This document shows, in pieces, positions 15,209-24,472 of a stretch of DNA of 64,000 bases; positions within the stretch are counted from its first letter, which is position 1; each line of letters opens with the position of its first letter. The notes under the pieces were generated by a model. It saw only the letters and a list, made by a program, of their open reading frames with translations. It made no database searches and had not been told where the DNA came from. Origin of the DNA: UBA1715 sp964346725 (lineage in GTDB: Bacteria; Bacteroidota; Bacteroidia; Bacteroidales; UBA1715). The stretch lies in contig CAYFVM010000001.1 of NCBI GenBank assembly GCA_964346725.1, forward strand, positions 62,001-126,000. The letters run 5' to 3'. A program made the translations under genes and the position numbers.

Positions 15209-18030
15209 ATGTTTTTCAGAAACTGACCTGTGTAACTTTCTGAAATGGTTGAAATCTTTTCTGGAGTGCCGGTCGCTATTATTTTGCCACCATGTTCTCC
15301 GCCATCGGGACCAATGTCAATAATGTAATCAGCAACTTTGATTACGTCAAGATTGTGTTCTATAACAATGACTGTATTTCCTTTTTCTACTAATTTTTGT
15401 AGAACGCCAAGTAAAATGTGTATGTCGTGGAAATGCAGACCTGTTGTGGGTTCGTCCAAAATGTAGAGGGTGTTACCGGTGTCTTTCTTAGATAATTCGG
15501 TAGCTAATTTTACTCGTTGCGCTTCGCCACCGGAAAGGGTGTTTGAAGGTTGTCCTAATTTTAAGTAACCCAAACCTACCTCTTGCAAGGTTTTCAGTTT
15601 GTCATGTATTGATTTTATGTTTTCAAAGAATTCAACTCCTTGATTTATAGTTAAATCCAACACATCGCTGATAGATTTCCCTTTGAAATGAATTTCTTGC
15701 GTTTCTTTGTTGTAACGTTTTCCGTTGCATTTATTGCAGGTAACGTACACATTGGGTAAGAAATTCATTTCTATCACTTTCACTCCGGCGCCCTTGCAGG
15801 CTTCGCAACGCCCACCTTTTACGTTGAATGAAAATCTTCCTGTGCTGTATCCTCGCATTTTTGCTTCAGGCAATGCTTCAAACAATTTGCGTATATCATT
15901 AAAAATGTTGGTGTAGGTTACAGGGTTTGAACGAGGTGTTCGTCCTATCGGTGATTGATCAACTTCTATCACTTTGTTGATATTGTCAATACCTAAAATT
16001 TCCTTGTATGGAAGAGGTTCTTCTTTTGCACGAAAGAAATATTTGTTGAGAATAGGATGAAGCGTTTGGTTTATAAGGCTTGATTTTCCACTACCTGAAA
16101 CGCCGGTTACACAAATAAATGTGCCAAGGGGAAAGGTTACCGATACATTTTTAAGGTTGTTTCCGGTTGCTCCAAAGAGAGATAAGGTTTTACCATTTCC
16201 TTTTCTTCGTTCTTTTGGTATCTCTATTTCCTTTTTTCCGGTTAAATAATCAATGGTGAGACTTGATTGTTTGAGAAATTCTTCTTGTGTACCTAAAGCA
16301 ACAATTTCGCCACCTTTTCGTCCGGCTCCTGGTCCAAAATCGACTACATAATCGGCGGAACGAATCATATCTTCATCGTGTTCAACTACAATCACAGAAT
16401 TTCCTGCATCGCGCAGTTTTTGAAGAGAATTAATTAACTTAATGTTATCTCGTTGATGCAGACCTATACTCGGTTCGTCAAGAATATACAATACGTTTAC
16501 GAGTTTTGAACCTATTTGAGTTGCCAGTCTTATGCGTTGATTTTCACCTCCTGAAAGTGTTCTCGAACTTCTATTGAGTGTGAGATAGGGCAATCCAACA
16601 TCTAGAAGAAATTCAATTCTCGTTTTTATTTCCTTAATAATTTCTTGTCCTATGTAAAACTGTTGTTTTGAGAGATTTTCAGGCAAAGAACAAACCCATT
16701 CGTACAGCTTTTCTATTGTAAGATCTGATATTTTTGCAATGTTTTTTCCGGTGATTCTAAAATATAACGATTCTTTTTTTAGTCTCTGTCCATGGCATTC
16801 AGGACAAACCGCTTTTGAAATGAAATAGTTTTCATTTTGTTTTGGATCGTCTTGAAACTCTAGTTGTTTTTCTATCAACGCTAAAATACCGTCAAACCCT
16901 ATGAAATAATTCGCATCGACGTTGGTTGGAATTGTAATGAAAGAAAACATGTCTTGCGAACCGTAAATGATAGCATGTTGGCATTCTTCTGAAAGCTCGC
17001 TAAATGGAGTGGTAAGTTTATATCCATATTTCCCTAAAATAGCTTCCAATTTGCAGAATATCATGGTGTCCTTGTGTGCACCGAGAGGTTTTATAGCTCC
17101 TGCTTTTATAGACAGTTTTTCGTTGGGTATAATTTTTTCTATATCAACTTCGTCAACATACCCGAGTCCACTACAACGCGGACATGCACCTTGGGGCGAG
17201 TTAAAAGAAAATGAATGCGGAGCCGGTTCTTCATACGATAATCCTGTAGTGGGGCACATCAATTTCCTGCTATAGTATTGGATATGGTCGCTATCCATTT
17301 CGGCAATCATAATCACATTTTTACTCATTTTCATGGCTGTGTCTATCGATTGTCTAATGCGAGAATCTTCGCTATCGCTTATTTTGAATTTATCAATAAC
17401 GAGTTCTATATTGTGAGATTTGTAACGGTCTAGTTTGAGTCCGAAAGAGAGTTCGGTAATTTCTCCATCAATACGAGCGTACAAAAATCCTTTACGACGG
17501 TATTGTTCAAAGAGTTCTTTGTAATGACCTTTTCTTCCTTTAATAATAGGAGCAAGGAGATATATCTTTTTTCCGTTGTATTTATCGTAGATTAATTCTA
17601 TGATTTTTTCGGTAGTGTATTTTACCATTTTTTCTCCCGTTTCGTACGAAAACGCTTCTCCGATTTTGGAGTAGAGTAGGCGGAGAAAATCATAAATTTC
17701 AGTTATTGTTCCAACCGTTGAACGAGGATTTTTGTTGGTTGTCTTTTGTTCTATTGAGATAACAGGGCTCAATCCTGAAATCTTGTCAACGTTGGGACGT
17801 TCCATTGCTCCCAAAAATTGGCGAGCATATGCAGAAAATGTTTCTATATATCGTCGTTGTCCTTCGGCGTATATTGTGTCAAATGCTAATGAAGATTTCC
17901 CGCTGCCACTCAATCCGGTGATAACGGTAAGCGAGTCGCGAGGAATGGTCACATTTACATTTTTAAGATTGTGTTCGCGTGCGCCTTCTACTATCAGGTT
18001 ATTGTTCTGTTGTATGTGTTTGTCTTGCAT
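15199..18030 (-). CDS. uvrA: Excinuclease ABC subunit A
   Basis: A 943-residue, full-length damage-recognition ATPase of nucleotide excision repair. Visible: Walker A motif 1 GLSGSGKSS (near residue 38), the first zinc finger (CPTTG, then CPRCSGLG), the UvrB-interaction region, signature LSGGENQRIRLA, Walker A motif 2 GVSGSGKSS (near 645), the second zinc finger (CEACKGAG, then CNKCNGKR), and signature LSGGEAQRVKLA. The ATG at 18028-18030 (MQDKHIQQN) overlaps the stop of the lytic transglycosylase gene by 1 bp (TAATG), so it is preferred over an upstream ATG at 18051. It is the last gene of the polysaccharide operon, an unusual location. Confidence 0.98.
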   Translation of the reverse strand: MQDKHIQQNNNLIVEGAREHNLKNVNVTIPRDSLTVITGLSGSGKSSLAFDTIYAEGQRRYIETFSAYARQFLGAMERPNVDKISGLSPVISIEQKTTNKNPRSTVGTITEIYDFLRLLYSKIGEAFSYETGEKMVKYTTEKIIELIYDKYNGKKIYLLAPIIKGRKGHYKELFEQYRRKGFLYARIDGEITELSFGLKLDRYKSHNIELVIDKFKISDSEDSRIRQSIDTAMKMSKNVIMIAEMDSDHIQYYSRKLMCPTTGLSYEEPAPHSFSFNSPQGACPRCSGLGYVDEVDIEKIIPNEKLSIKAGAIKPLGAHKDTMIFCKLEAILGKYGYKLTTPFSELSEECQHAIIYGSQDMFSFITIPTNVDANYFIGFDGILALIEKQLEFQDDPKQNENYFISKAVCPECHGQRLKKESLYFRITGKNIAKISDLTIEKLYEWVCSLPENLSKQQFYIGQEIIKEIKTRIEFLLDVGLPYLTLNRSSRTLSGGENQRIRLATQIGSKLVNVLYILDEPSIGLHQRDNIKLINSLQKLRDAGNSVIVVEHDEDMIRSADYVVDFGPGAGRKGGEIVALGTQEEFLKQSSLTIDYLTGKKEIEIPKERRKGNGKTLSLFGATGNNLKNVSVTFPLGTFICVTGVSGSGKSSLINQTLHPILNKYFFRAKEEPLPYKEILGIDNINKVIEVDQSPIGRTPRSNPVTYTNIFNDIRKLFEALPEAKMRGYSTGRFSFNVKGGRCEACKGAGVKVIEMNFLPNVYVTCNKCNGKRYNKETQEIHFKGKSISDVLDLTINQGVEFFENIKSIHDKLKTLQEVGLGYLKLGQPSNTLSGGEAQRVKLATELSKKDTGNTLYILDEPTTGLHFHDIHILLGVLQKLVEKGNTVIVIEHNLDVIKVADYIIDIGPDGGEHGGKIIATGTPEKISTISESYTGQFLKNILK

Positions 18031-18953
18031 TATTTTAATTTCCTCTCGCAATCCTCTATGAGAATTATTTTGTATTCCACACCGTCTTTGTTTGGCAAAA
18101 ATTTATCACGAAGCCATGGGTTTAACGTCTTGAGCATTTTGTAGTTAGAACCTTGACTGCGTGCAAATTCGGCTAAATTTGATATACTTGTATCAACAGT
18201 TACAATTTTTTGTTTGATTATAGGATATGGTTTTATGTTGTAATATCCATATTGTTCCGGAGATTCAATTATGAGTTTAAACGCTAAAATTCTATAAATA
18301 TATCTACTTGTTTCGGAATTGGTGTATAAGTCATAGAACGAGGATATTTCTTGAAATCCAGCTTGTTTTGCTGTGCCATTGACTCCTAGGTTGTATGAAG
18401 CAGCAGCCATGGTCCAATTCCCAAATTTGTTGTAGGCAAATTGAAAATACTTACAAGCGGCTTCTGTAGCTTTTATCATGTCGTAACGTTCGTCAATTTC
18501 ATCGGTAACGGTGAGTCCGTATTGTTTTGCGGTAGATTCAATAAATTGCCAAAAACCTGCAGCTCCCTTGGGAGAAATATTTACTCGTAATCCACTTTCG
18601 GCCACAGCCAAATATTTAAAGTCAGAAGGAATGCCGTTTGCCAATAGTATGCTATCAATGATAGGGAAATAGCGATGAACGTATTGCAGAATTTGCGTTG
18701 TTTGAGATTGATAGTATATGTTTACTAATAGTTCGCGTTCAAGACTTTCGGCTACATCAAAATATTCAAGAGGAACTCGTTCTCCAAATAGTGTAGCAGT
18801 TTTGGGTATGTATATTTGTTGAGAAACTATAAATGTGCTATCGGGAGGAGTATTTTTGTGCGTTTCATCTTTCGCTGTTGCTGCTGTTACAATAATGAAA
18901 GCCGAAATTACTCCTATAATGATAATAAAATAGGAAAAGAATTTTTTAAGCAT
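18030..18953 (-). CDS. Lytic murein transglycosylase (SLT/MltD-like)
   Basis: A 307-residue envelope protein. One N-terminal hydrophobic segment (about 7-27) serves as a signal or anchor. The SLT domain follows: catalytic Glu119 in AVAESGLR, then SPKGAAGFWQF (128-137) and MAAASYNLG, all family landmarks. The C-terminal 60 residues (VTVDTSISNLAEFARSQG) look like a degenerate LysM. It cleaves glycan strands with formation of 1,6-anhydro-muramic acid (family knowledge). The start overlaps the end of the WecA-like gene by 8 bp and its stop overlaps the uvrA start, so it is embedded in the operon. It may open the wall for the polysaccharide export apparatus. Confidence 0.92.
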   Translation of the reverse strand: MLKKFFSYFIIIIGVISAFIIVTAATAKDETHKNTPPDSTFIVSQQIYIPKTATLFGERVPLEYFDVAESLERELLVNIYYQSQTTQILQYVHRYFPIIDSILLANGIPSDFKYLAVAESGLRVNISPKGAAGFWQFIESTAKQYGLTVTDEIDERYDMIKATEAACKYFQFAYNKFGNWTMAAASYNLGVNGTAKQAGFQEISSFYDLYTNSETSRYIYRILAFKLIIESPEQYGYYNIKPYPIIKQKIVTVDTSISNLAEFARSQGSNYKMLKTLNPWLRDKFLPNKDGVEYKIILIEDCERKLK

Positions 18954-20034
18954 TCTGTTTTTTAAATAAGAGATTGTTTTTATTTCGAATAATCAGGTTC
19001 ATACAGTATGCCGTTATAAAAACGACGCATGCATATACAGTAAGCACAATTGCTATACTTTTTGAAAAATACGATTGATAGAAAATGATAATACATGTTG
19101 AAGCAAGCGTTCCTATAAGTGTTATCACATCAAGCAGAATAACCGTTTGTTTAATTGTAAATCCTTGGTATACTAAGCAATGTGTGGTATGAAATCTATC
19201 GCCGACAAATGGAGAACGTCCTGCTAAAAAACGGTTAAATGCAACGGTTGCTGTATCCGTAAGGGGAACGAGGAATACAAGTGCTACAAGTAAAATTTGT
19301 TCGTAGTTAAACCCAATGGCAGTACCTGCTGAATTCCATATGTATTTTATACTAAAATACACTAAGAATATACCCAATAGTTGGCTACCATTATCTCCCA
19401 TGTACATTTTAGAGGGATACCAATTCCAACGCAAGAATACGCAAATCCCAGCAATTACCGATATAATGAGTATAAAATCTGAGGTATTTCCTTGGCTTAA
19501 TGCAATAGCTGAAAATCCGGTAAGAATAATACCAGAAACTGATGCCGTTATGCCATCCATATTGTCAAGCATATTGATACTATTCATGATTCCAACAACC
19601 CAAAATATAGTAAGTCCTGCATTTAAAAATACATTTTCCGAAGTGGTAATGTGTGAGTCGGTTGCAATGAGTATAATAGCGCACAACAGTTGGAAAATAA
19701 GTTTAAAGACTGGTGAAAAATTTTTCAAGTCATCTACAAAGCCCATCCCAAATCCGATGATGCAACACACGGGCACAATCCAGTTTGGAGAATTATTTTC
19801 AAGGAAAATACTAACGATAAAACCTATAACAACACAAACTAAAAATATAATTCCGCCTATTATTGGTTTTGATTGTGAGGCAAATCTTTCACCTGTTTCA
19901 TTTTTTTTGCGAAGCAGGTTTATAACATTGTGTTTTAGTAAATATGTATAACCAAAAAAAACTATTACGCACATGCTTGCGAAGTAGGCTATATAAAGTA
20001 CAACATTAACTGTTGTGGTGATGTCTATGCTCAT
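18946..20034 (-). CDS. MraY/WecA-family UDP-sugar:undecaprenyl-phosphate sugar-1-phosphate transferase
   Basis: A 362-residue protein with about ten membrane helices. It starts lipid-linked glycan synthesis by moving a HexNAc-1-phosphate from UDP to undecaprenyl phosphate. Family motifs seen: the cytoplasmic loop around SKPIIGGIIF (near 55), DDLKNFSP (near 102), and NMLDNMDGITA (near 154), which holds the Mg-binding Asp residues; GDRFHTTHCLV near 275 contains the His of the last cytoplasmic loop. WecA is likelier than MraY, because the neighbours are polysaccharide-export rather than cell-wall genes. The start lies 29 bp inside the end of wzc. Confidence 0.9.
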   Translation of the reverse strand: MSIDITTTVNVVLYIAYFASMCVIVFFGYTYLLKHNVINLLRKKNETGERFASQSKPIIGGIIFLVCVVIGFIVSIFLENNSPNWIVPVCCIIGFGMGFVDDLKNFSPVFKLIFQLLCAIILIATDSHITTSENVFLNAGLTIFWVVGIMNSINMLDNMDGITASVSGIILTGFSAIALSQGNTSDFILIISVIAGICVFLRWNWYPSKMYMGDNGSQLLGIFLVYFSIKYIWNSAGTAIGFNYEQILLVALVFLVPLTDTATVAFNRFLAGRSPFVGDRFHTTHCLVYQGFTIKQTVILLDVITLIGTLASTCIIIFYQSYFSKSIAIVLTVYACVVFITAYCMNLIIRNKNNLLFKKQNA

Positions 20035-22429
20035 TGTGTTTCTTCCGTCTAAACCTATCTAAAAAGTTGCATTTTTTTGTATTTGTGTTTTCGTATGAAT
20101 AATATCCATACCCAAATCCGTATCCATATCCATACCCACTATATCCATATCCGTTATTACTGTATCCATACCCGTATTTAGACGAAACAATGGAAACGCC
20201 ATTTAATATTACAGACAAATTGTGAATTTTTGCTTGTTCGTGCAAATAATTTATATTGTTGATAAACATGCGTTTAGAATAATTTGCACGTGATACATAA
20301 ATTGGCAAATCAGCACGTTGGAAACTAAAAATAGCATCACTCACAATACCAATAGGAGGTGTATCAATAATAATGATATCATATTCGGTTTTGAGTTCTT
20401 CAAGCAATTCGTCAAATCTCTTCGAATTAGCCAATTCTGTAGGGTTCGGTGGCTTTGGTCCAGATGGTATAATATCAAAGGTTTCAAAGTCAGTTTTAAT
20501 AATGCAATCCTTGTATGAGTTTTTGCCAATAAGGATGGTACTCATTCCAATCTTGTTATGTGCATTGAACGACAAGTGAACTTTTGGTTTACGGAGGTCA
20601 AGGTCAAGTAGAATAACTTTTTTACCACTAAGCGCAAATACACCACCAAGATTTATGGCAATAAACGTTTTCCCTTCGCCGGAAATTGTTGAGGTTACAG
20701 CAATGATTTTATTCTTTTCTTTTGATGGTAGCAAAAATTCAAGGTTCGAGCGAAGAGTCCTAAATGATTCTGTAATGACCGAATCAGGTTTGTTTTCAAC
20801 CACAAAGCGATGAATTTTGTCTGATGAATGTGTGATTGGAATAACTCCCGAAATTGGAGCGTTGGTGTATTTTGAAATGTCGTCAATTGATATGATAGAG
20901 TTAAACAGCATGTAGCTGATAATCGTTACCATGAAAATGAAGAAGAAACATCCAACTATACAAACAAACGTAACGTATGAATGGATAGGAGAAATGGGAT
21001 TCGTAGGAATTGTAGATTTCTGTAATATTAAGTTGTTCGTGATATATCCGGCTTTTGAAATAAGATATTCTGCACGTTTTTCCACTAACTGATTATAGAA
21101 TTTTTGATGAACATCATATATTCGTTTGAGTTTTGCCAACTCGGTTTCATTGAATGAAAAACTAGGTTTGCTTGATAACTCTTTGAGTGAATTAACTTCG
21201 TTTTGTAGTTTTTTATTCGTGATATCAATAATAGTTGCTAAATGTTTCTTTTGTTCTTCAATTTGTTGGTCTATAACTTTTATCTTATGATTGTTGGGAG
21301 TGAGCGTCATAAGTAGTTGTTCTTTTTGTTTTTGAAGTTGTTGAATTCCATTGAGGAAATTCAATATCATTGATTCAGATGAGGTGCCTGATAATGCAGA
21401 AATTGCGCCCATGATATCAAAATTTTCGCCAATCTGTATTTTCCTATTTACTCTATTGAGCGTTTGCATTTGCATCTGATATTTTTCAATATCTTGAGCA
21501 TTGTTTAAAGATTCTGTGTTGCTTTCAAGAATGTTGCCGGTAATTTTGTTTTCTTTTTTGAATTGTTCTAGTTTTTGCTCAGAGTCAGTGAGTTGAGCGT
21601 ATACAATTTCAAGTTGTTCGTTGATGAATTTCAATATTTTTTCAGCACGTTCTTGCTTTTTTTCTACGTTGTACGCAAGGAATTTCTCGGAAATAGTATT
21701 TACAATTTCTGATGCTTTTTGTGCATTTGTGCTGGTGTATTTTATTTGAATAGTGTTGGCTGCAGAACTCAAAATAAATACTTCAAGTTTTCCAAATTGT
21801 GTAGATAATGCTGTCGCTTCATCATAGTTGATAAAGTAAAATTTAGTGCTTCTATCCGAAAATGATTCTGGAGAAATAATGTTCACATATATTTTACATC
21901 CATTAATTTCTGTCCATTCGTTTTTATTGATATCTATAGAATAGGTTTTGTATTCGTCAATATTGTAACTAATGGTAACTTTGTTGGTCTCGGAGGAGTA
22001 ATTAACATAAATTGGTTTGTTTTGAATAGGAGCTTGAACGTTTTCAAGTTCAACAAAGAATGGCGAACGTTTATATAATTCTGAAGAAACAAAATGACCT
22101 TCGCCAAAATAGTTGGTTTGTAAGTTTAGTTGTTGAAGTGTACGTTTTAAAAATTCAGAAGAACGAATTAATTCAATCAAATTGGTGAGTGACGATTGTC
22201 CATAGGTTGATTTAATATTGAGTAATTCTGTTTCTCGCTCTTCATTGTTGATTTGTAAAACTGAGCTAGTTTCGTATATAGGTATGGTGTATCGAATATA
22301 TAGTTTAGCGCCAACAAATGTTATTACAATAGACATCAAATAAATCCAAATGTTCTTTTTTACAACAATCCACAGTTTGTTTATATCAAAAGAATCATTG
22401 AATGCTGGTATTTTCTTTGATTTTGCCAT
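20006..22429 (-). CDS. Wzc-type polysaccharide co-polymerase and BY-kinase
   Basis: An 807-residue inner-membrane protein controlling chain length and export of a surface polysaccharide. Two membrane helices (about 28-48 and 490-515) flank a long periplasmic Wzz domain with coiled-coil segments (about 250-440). The cytoplasmic tyrosine kinase has Walker A SGEGKTFIAINLG (near 583), Walker A' LLDLDLRKP and IIIDTPPIGIV. The C-terminal tail is rich in Tyr and Gly (repeats of GYGYG, more than 15 Tyr) and then basic with a HRHHH end; the Tyr cluster is the autophosphorylation site in the family. It overlaps the WecA-like gene by 29 bp and follows wza by 2 bp. Confidence 0.95.
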   Translation of the reverse strand: MAKSKKIPAFNDSFDINKLWIVVKKNIWIYLMSIVITFVGAKLYIRYTIPIYETSSVLQINNEERETELLNIKSTYGQSSLTNLIELIRSSEFLKRTLQQLNLQTNYFGEGHFVSSELYKRSPFFVELENVQAPIQNKPIYVNYSSETNKVTISYNIDEYKTYSIDINKNEWTEINGCKIYVNIISPESFSDRSTKFYFINYDEATALSTQFGKLEVFILSSAANTIQIKYTSTNAQKASEIVNTISEKFLAYNVEKKQERAEKILKFINEQLEIVYAQLTDSEQKLEQFKKENKITGNILESNTESLNNAQDIEKYQMQMQTLNRVNRKIQIGENFDIMGAISALSGTSSESMILNFLNGIQQLQKQKEQLLMTLTPNNHKIKVIDQQIEEQKKHLATIIDITNKKLQNEVNSLKELSSKPSFSFNETELAKLKRIYDVHQKFYNQLVEKRAEYLISKAGYITNNLILQKSTIPTNPISPIHSYVTFVCIVGCFFFIFMVTIISYMLFNSIISIDDISKYTNAPISGVIPITHSSDKIHRFVVENKPDSVITESFRTLRSNLEFLLPSKEKNKIIAVTSTISGEGKTFIAINLGGVFALSGKKVILLDLDLRKPKVHLSFNAHNKIGMSTILIGKNSYKDCIIKTDFETFDIIPSGPKPPNPTELANSKRFDELLEELKTEYDIIIIDTPPIGIVSDAIFSFQRADLPIYVSRANYSKRMFINNINYLHEQAKIHNLSVILNGVSIVSSKYGYGYSNNGYGYSGYGYGYGFGYGYYSYENTNTKKCNFLDRFRRKKHNEHRHHHNS

Positions 22430-22431
22430 CG

Positions 22432-23184
22432 TTAGTTAAAAAGAGTAAGAATCATTGTGAAGAGAGCCATTAGAGTAATGTATGGTGAAATTTCTCTTGC
22501 GATTTTTGTTGCGTATCGAGGTTTGGAATCAACATACACAATGTCGTTTGCCTCAAGCATTATGTTGGCTTTTTTAAATTCTTGTAAATCCCTGAAGTTG
22601 AAGTTGAATACTTCGGGGTTTTTGTTGTTTCCGCGTAGTAATTTAATCTTATATGACTTGCTACTTTCTGTTAATCCTCCTGCTTCAGCAAACGCCTCAA
22701 TGAGCGTAAGGCCACTTTCTGGTATTTCAATTTTTTGTCCTTTTGTTCCTTCGTCAAAGAACAAAATAACTTTACGATTGGTAATCGTAATTTTTACAAA
22801 TGGAACTTGATAATATTTAGAGAGTTCTTTTTCGAGCAAAAATTCTGCAGAATCTTTGGTCATGCCGCCTAATTTAATTTCGCCCACTGTTGGTAGTTTT
22901 ACAATGCTATCTTTACGAATCATGTAGGTAAGGGAAGAATTTTGGCTGCTCAAGCCTGATCCGCCTATACCTGATTCGGATTCAAGAAGTTGGTACCCAT
23001 TATTGGTAGACATAATGATTTCCAACTCATCAAATGGTTGAAGAACCGTTATGCGTGGCGTTTCAGAGAATTCTGTATATTTGAAGTCATTGTCGGTTTG
23101 AAACATGACTGTCGGACGAAAGATTTTGCACGAAGTCAGTGCTAGACAAGTCATACAGACGAAAAAGAAGAAGACACGTTTCAT
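22432..23184 (-). CDS. Wza-type polysaccharide export lipoprotein
   Basis: A 250-residue protein with a lipoprotein signal (MKRVFFFFVCMTCLALTSC, lipobox Cys19). It contains a poly-export domain (about 40-125; QPFDELEIIMSTNNGYQLL and LPTVGEIKLGGMTKDSAEFLL) and a SLBB-like domain (GLTLIEAFAEAGGLTE, near 160). A hydrophobic C-terminal helix (about 228-248) ends the protein, as in other Bacteroidota Wza proteins, which are shorter than E. coli Wza. It forms the outer-membrane exit channel paired with Wzc, 2 bp downstream. A TATATTTG -7 box on the minus strand (23202-23209), 18 bp before the start, may add an internal promoter. Confidence 0.93.
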   Translation of the reverse strand: MKRVFFFFVCMTCLALTSCKIFRPTVMFQTDNDFKYTEFSETPRITVLQPFDELEIIMSTNNGYQLLESESGIGGSGLSSQNSSLTYMIRKDSIVKLPTVGEIKLGGMTKDSAEFLLEKELSKYYQVPFVKITITNRKVILFFDEGTKGQKIEIPESGLTLIEAFAEAGGLTESSKSYKIKLLRGNNKNPEVFNFNFRDLQEFKKANIMLEANDIVYVDSKPRYATKIAREISPYITLMALFTMILTLFN

Positions 23185-23214
23185 TTTGGGTATTTTGACA
23201 ACAAATATAATATT

Positions 23215-24405
23215 TTATTTGTTACCAATGTGCTTTTTGTACACTTTTTCTATATCGGAGCACAAGCGTTCGTAGCTATATTTCCCCCCTGAAAAATTGT
23301 GGCTATTTTCTCCCATTTTTTCTCGTAAATTTTTGTCAACAATGAGTGCGTGTAATTTCTCACTAAATTGTTCTAGAGAAAGGTCTGTAAGTAGTGCTGT
23401 TTCACCTTCTTTTACTATGTCTCTAATACCACCAACGTTGGTTGCAACAATGGGTTTGCCGGATGCTTGTGCTTCTATAATGCTTACGGGCGTGCCTTCG
23501 TTGAAAGAAGTAAGGGCAACAATGTCTAATCCGGCATATGCTACGTCAACGTTTTGTATCCACGAAGTAAAGGTTATGAGTTTGTTGAATTCACTGTCGT
23601 TGTTGGTGCTGAACGGAATGCTTTGCTTTGTGCAATATGTTTGTAATTCTTCGCGGAGTTCACCGTCTCCGATAATAAATGCGCGTATTTTTTGCCCAGT
23701 GCTTTGGTTGTTGCAAAGGGCTATAGCATCTATAAAGAGTTTATGATTTTTAACTTTTGCCAAGCGTCCTACAATTCCAATGGCAATCTCATTTTGAGCA
23801 ATGTTGTATTTAGAGCGAAAGGCGGCTCGTTTCTCTATTGTGTCTTCAGAAAACCGATGAAGGTCAAATCCTAATGGCACGACTTCAATTTTTTCCGGAG
23901 GACAGATTTTATAGAGAGTTCCGAGTTCGTATTTTTGATCTTCGCTGATAGCAATTATTGCAGAGCTTCTTTTGGCTAAAAATCGTTCTATAGCAATAAA
24001 TACGGATGTTTTAATTTTTCCAAAATAGGAGTGAAACACGTGTCCGTGAAACGTGTGAAAAATATAGGGAACGCCACAATAGATAGCAGCCATTCTTCCG
24101 AGCATTCCTGCTTTAGAAGCATGCGTGTGAACTATCTCTGGTTTCTCAGCACGTATGATTTTTATTAATTTTCGAAGTGCTTGAAAGTCTCTACAAAGAT
24201 TGATTTCTCTCCGAATTTCGGGAATGATAGTATATGAGATGCCGAGATTGTTGAGAATATATTCAGAACTTCCTTCAGAAGCTTCTTTTAACCCGCCAAT
24301 AAGTATGGTTTGGTATTCTTTTGAAATGTATTTCGTAAGATATGCTACGTTGTACGTTGGACCGCCAAGGTTGAAACGATTGAGTATACGAAGAATTTTT
24401 GTCAT
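23215..24405 (-). CDS. Glycosyltransferase family 4
   Basis: A 396-residue GT-B fold enzyme. The N-terminal domain begins ILRILNRFNLGGPTYNVAYL, a usual GT4 opening, with VHTHASKAGMLGRM near 95. The C-terminal domain has GIVGRLAKVKNHKLFIDA and the EX7E-like donor-binding motif EGTPVSIIEAQASGKPIVAT (near 305). It adds a sugar to a glycan, most likely the polysaccharide exported by the Wza/Wzc pair; the donor sugar cannot be told from sequence. It is the first gene of the operon, 30 bp before wza, with TATTTTTG on the minus strand at 24425-24432 as the likely -7 element. Confidence 0.92.
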   Translation of the reverse strand: MTKILRILNRFNLGGPTYNVAYLTKYISKEYQTILIGGLKEASEGSSEYILNNLGISYTIIPEIRREINLCRDFQALRKLIKIIRAEKPEIVHTHASKAGMLGRMAAIYCGVPYIFHTFHGHVFHSYFGKIKTSVFIAIERFLAKRSSAIIAISEDQKYELGTLYKICPPEKIEVVPLGFDLHRFSEDTIEKRAAFRSKYNIAQNEIAIGIVGRLAKVKNHKLFIDAIALCNNQSTGQKIRAFIIGDGELREELQTYCTKQSIPFSTNNDSEFNKLITFTSWIQNVDVAYAGLDIVALTSFNEGTPVSIIEAQASGKPIVATNVGGIRDIVKEGETALLTDLSLEQFSEKLHALIVDKNLREKMGENSHNFSGGKYSYERLCSDIEKVYKKHIGNK

Positions 24406-24472
24406 AGTATCGTTGAAATCTCGGCAAAAATATGTTTTTTGTTGAGAAAAAGATTGTTTTTGGTTTAGATTA

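Noticed and set aside
18031..18051. Upstream start for uvrA at 18051
   Set aside because: The ATG at 18030 forms a TAATG junction with the preceding gene and gives the family's usual N-terminus.
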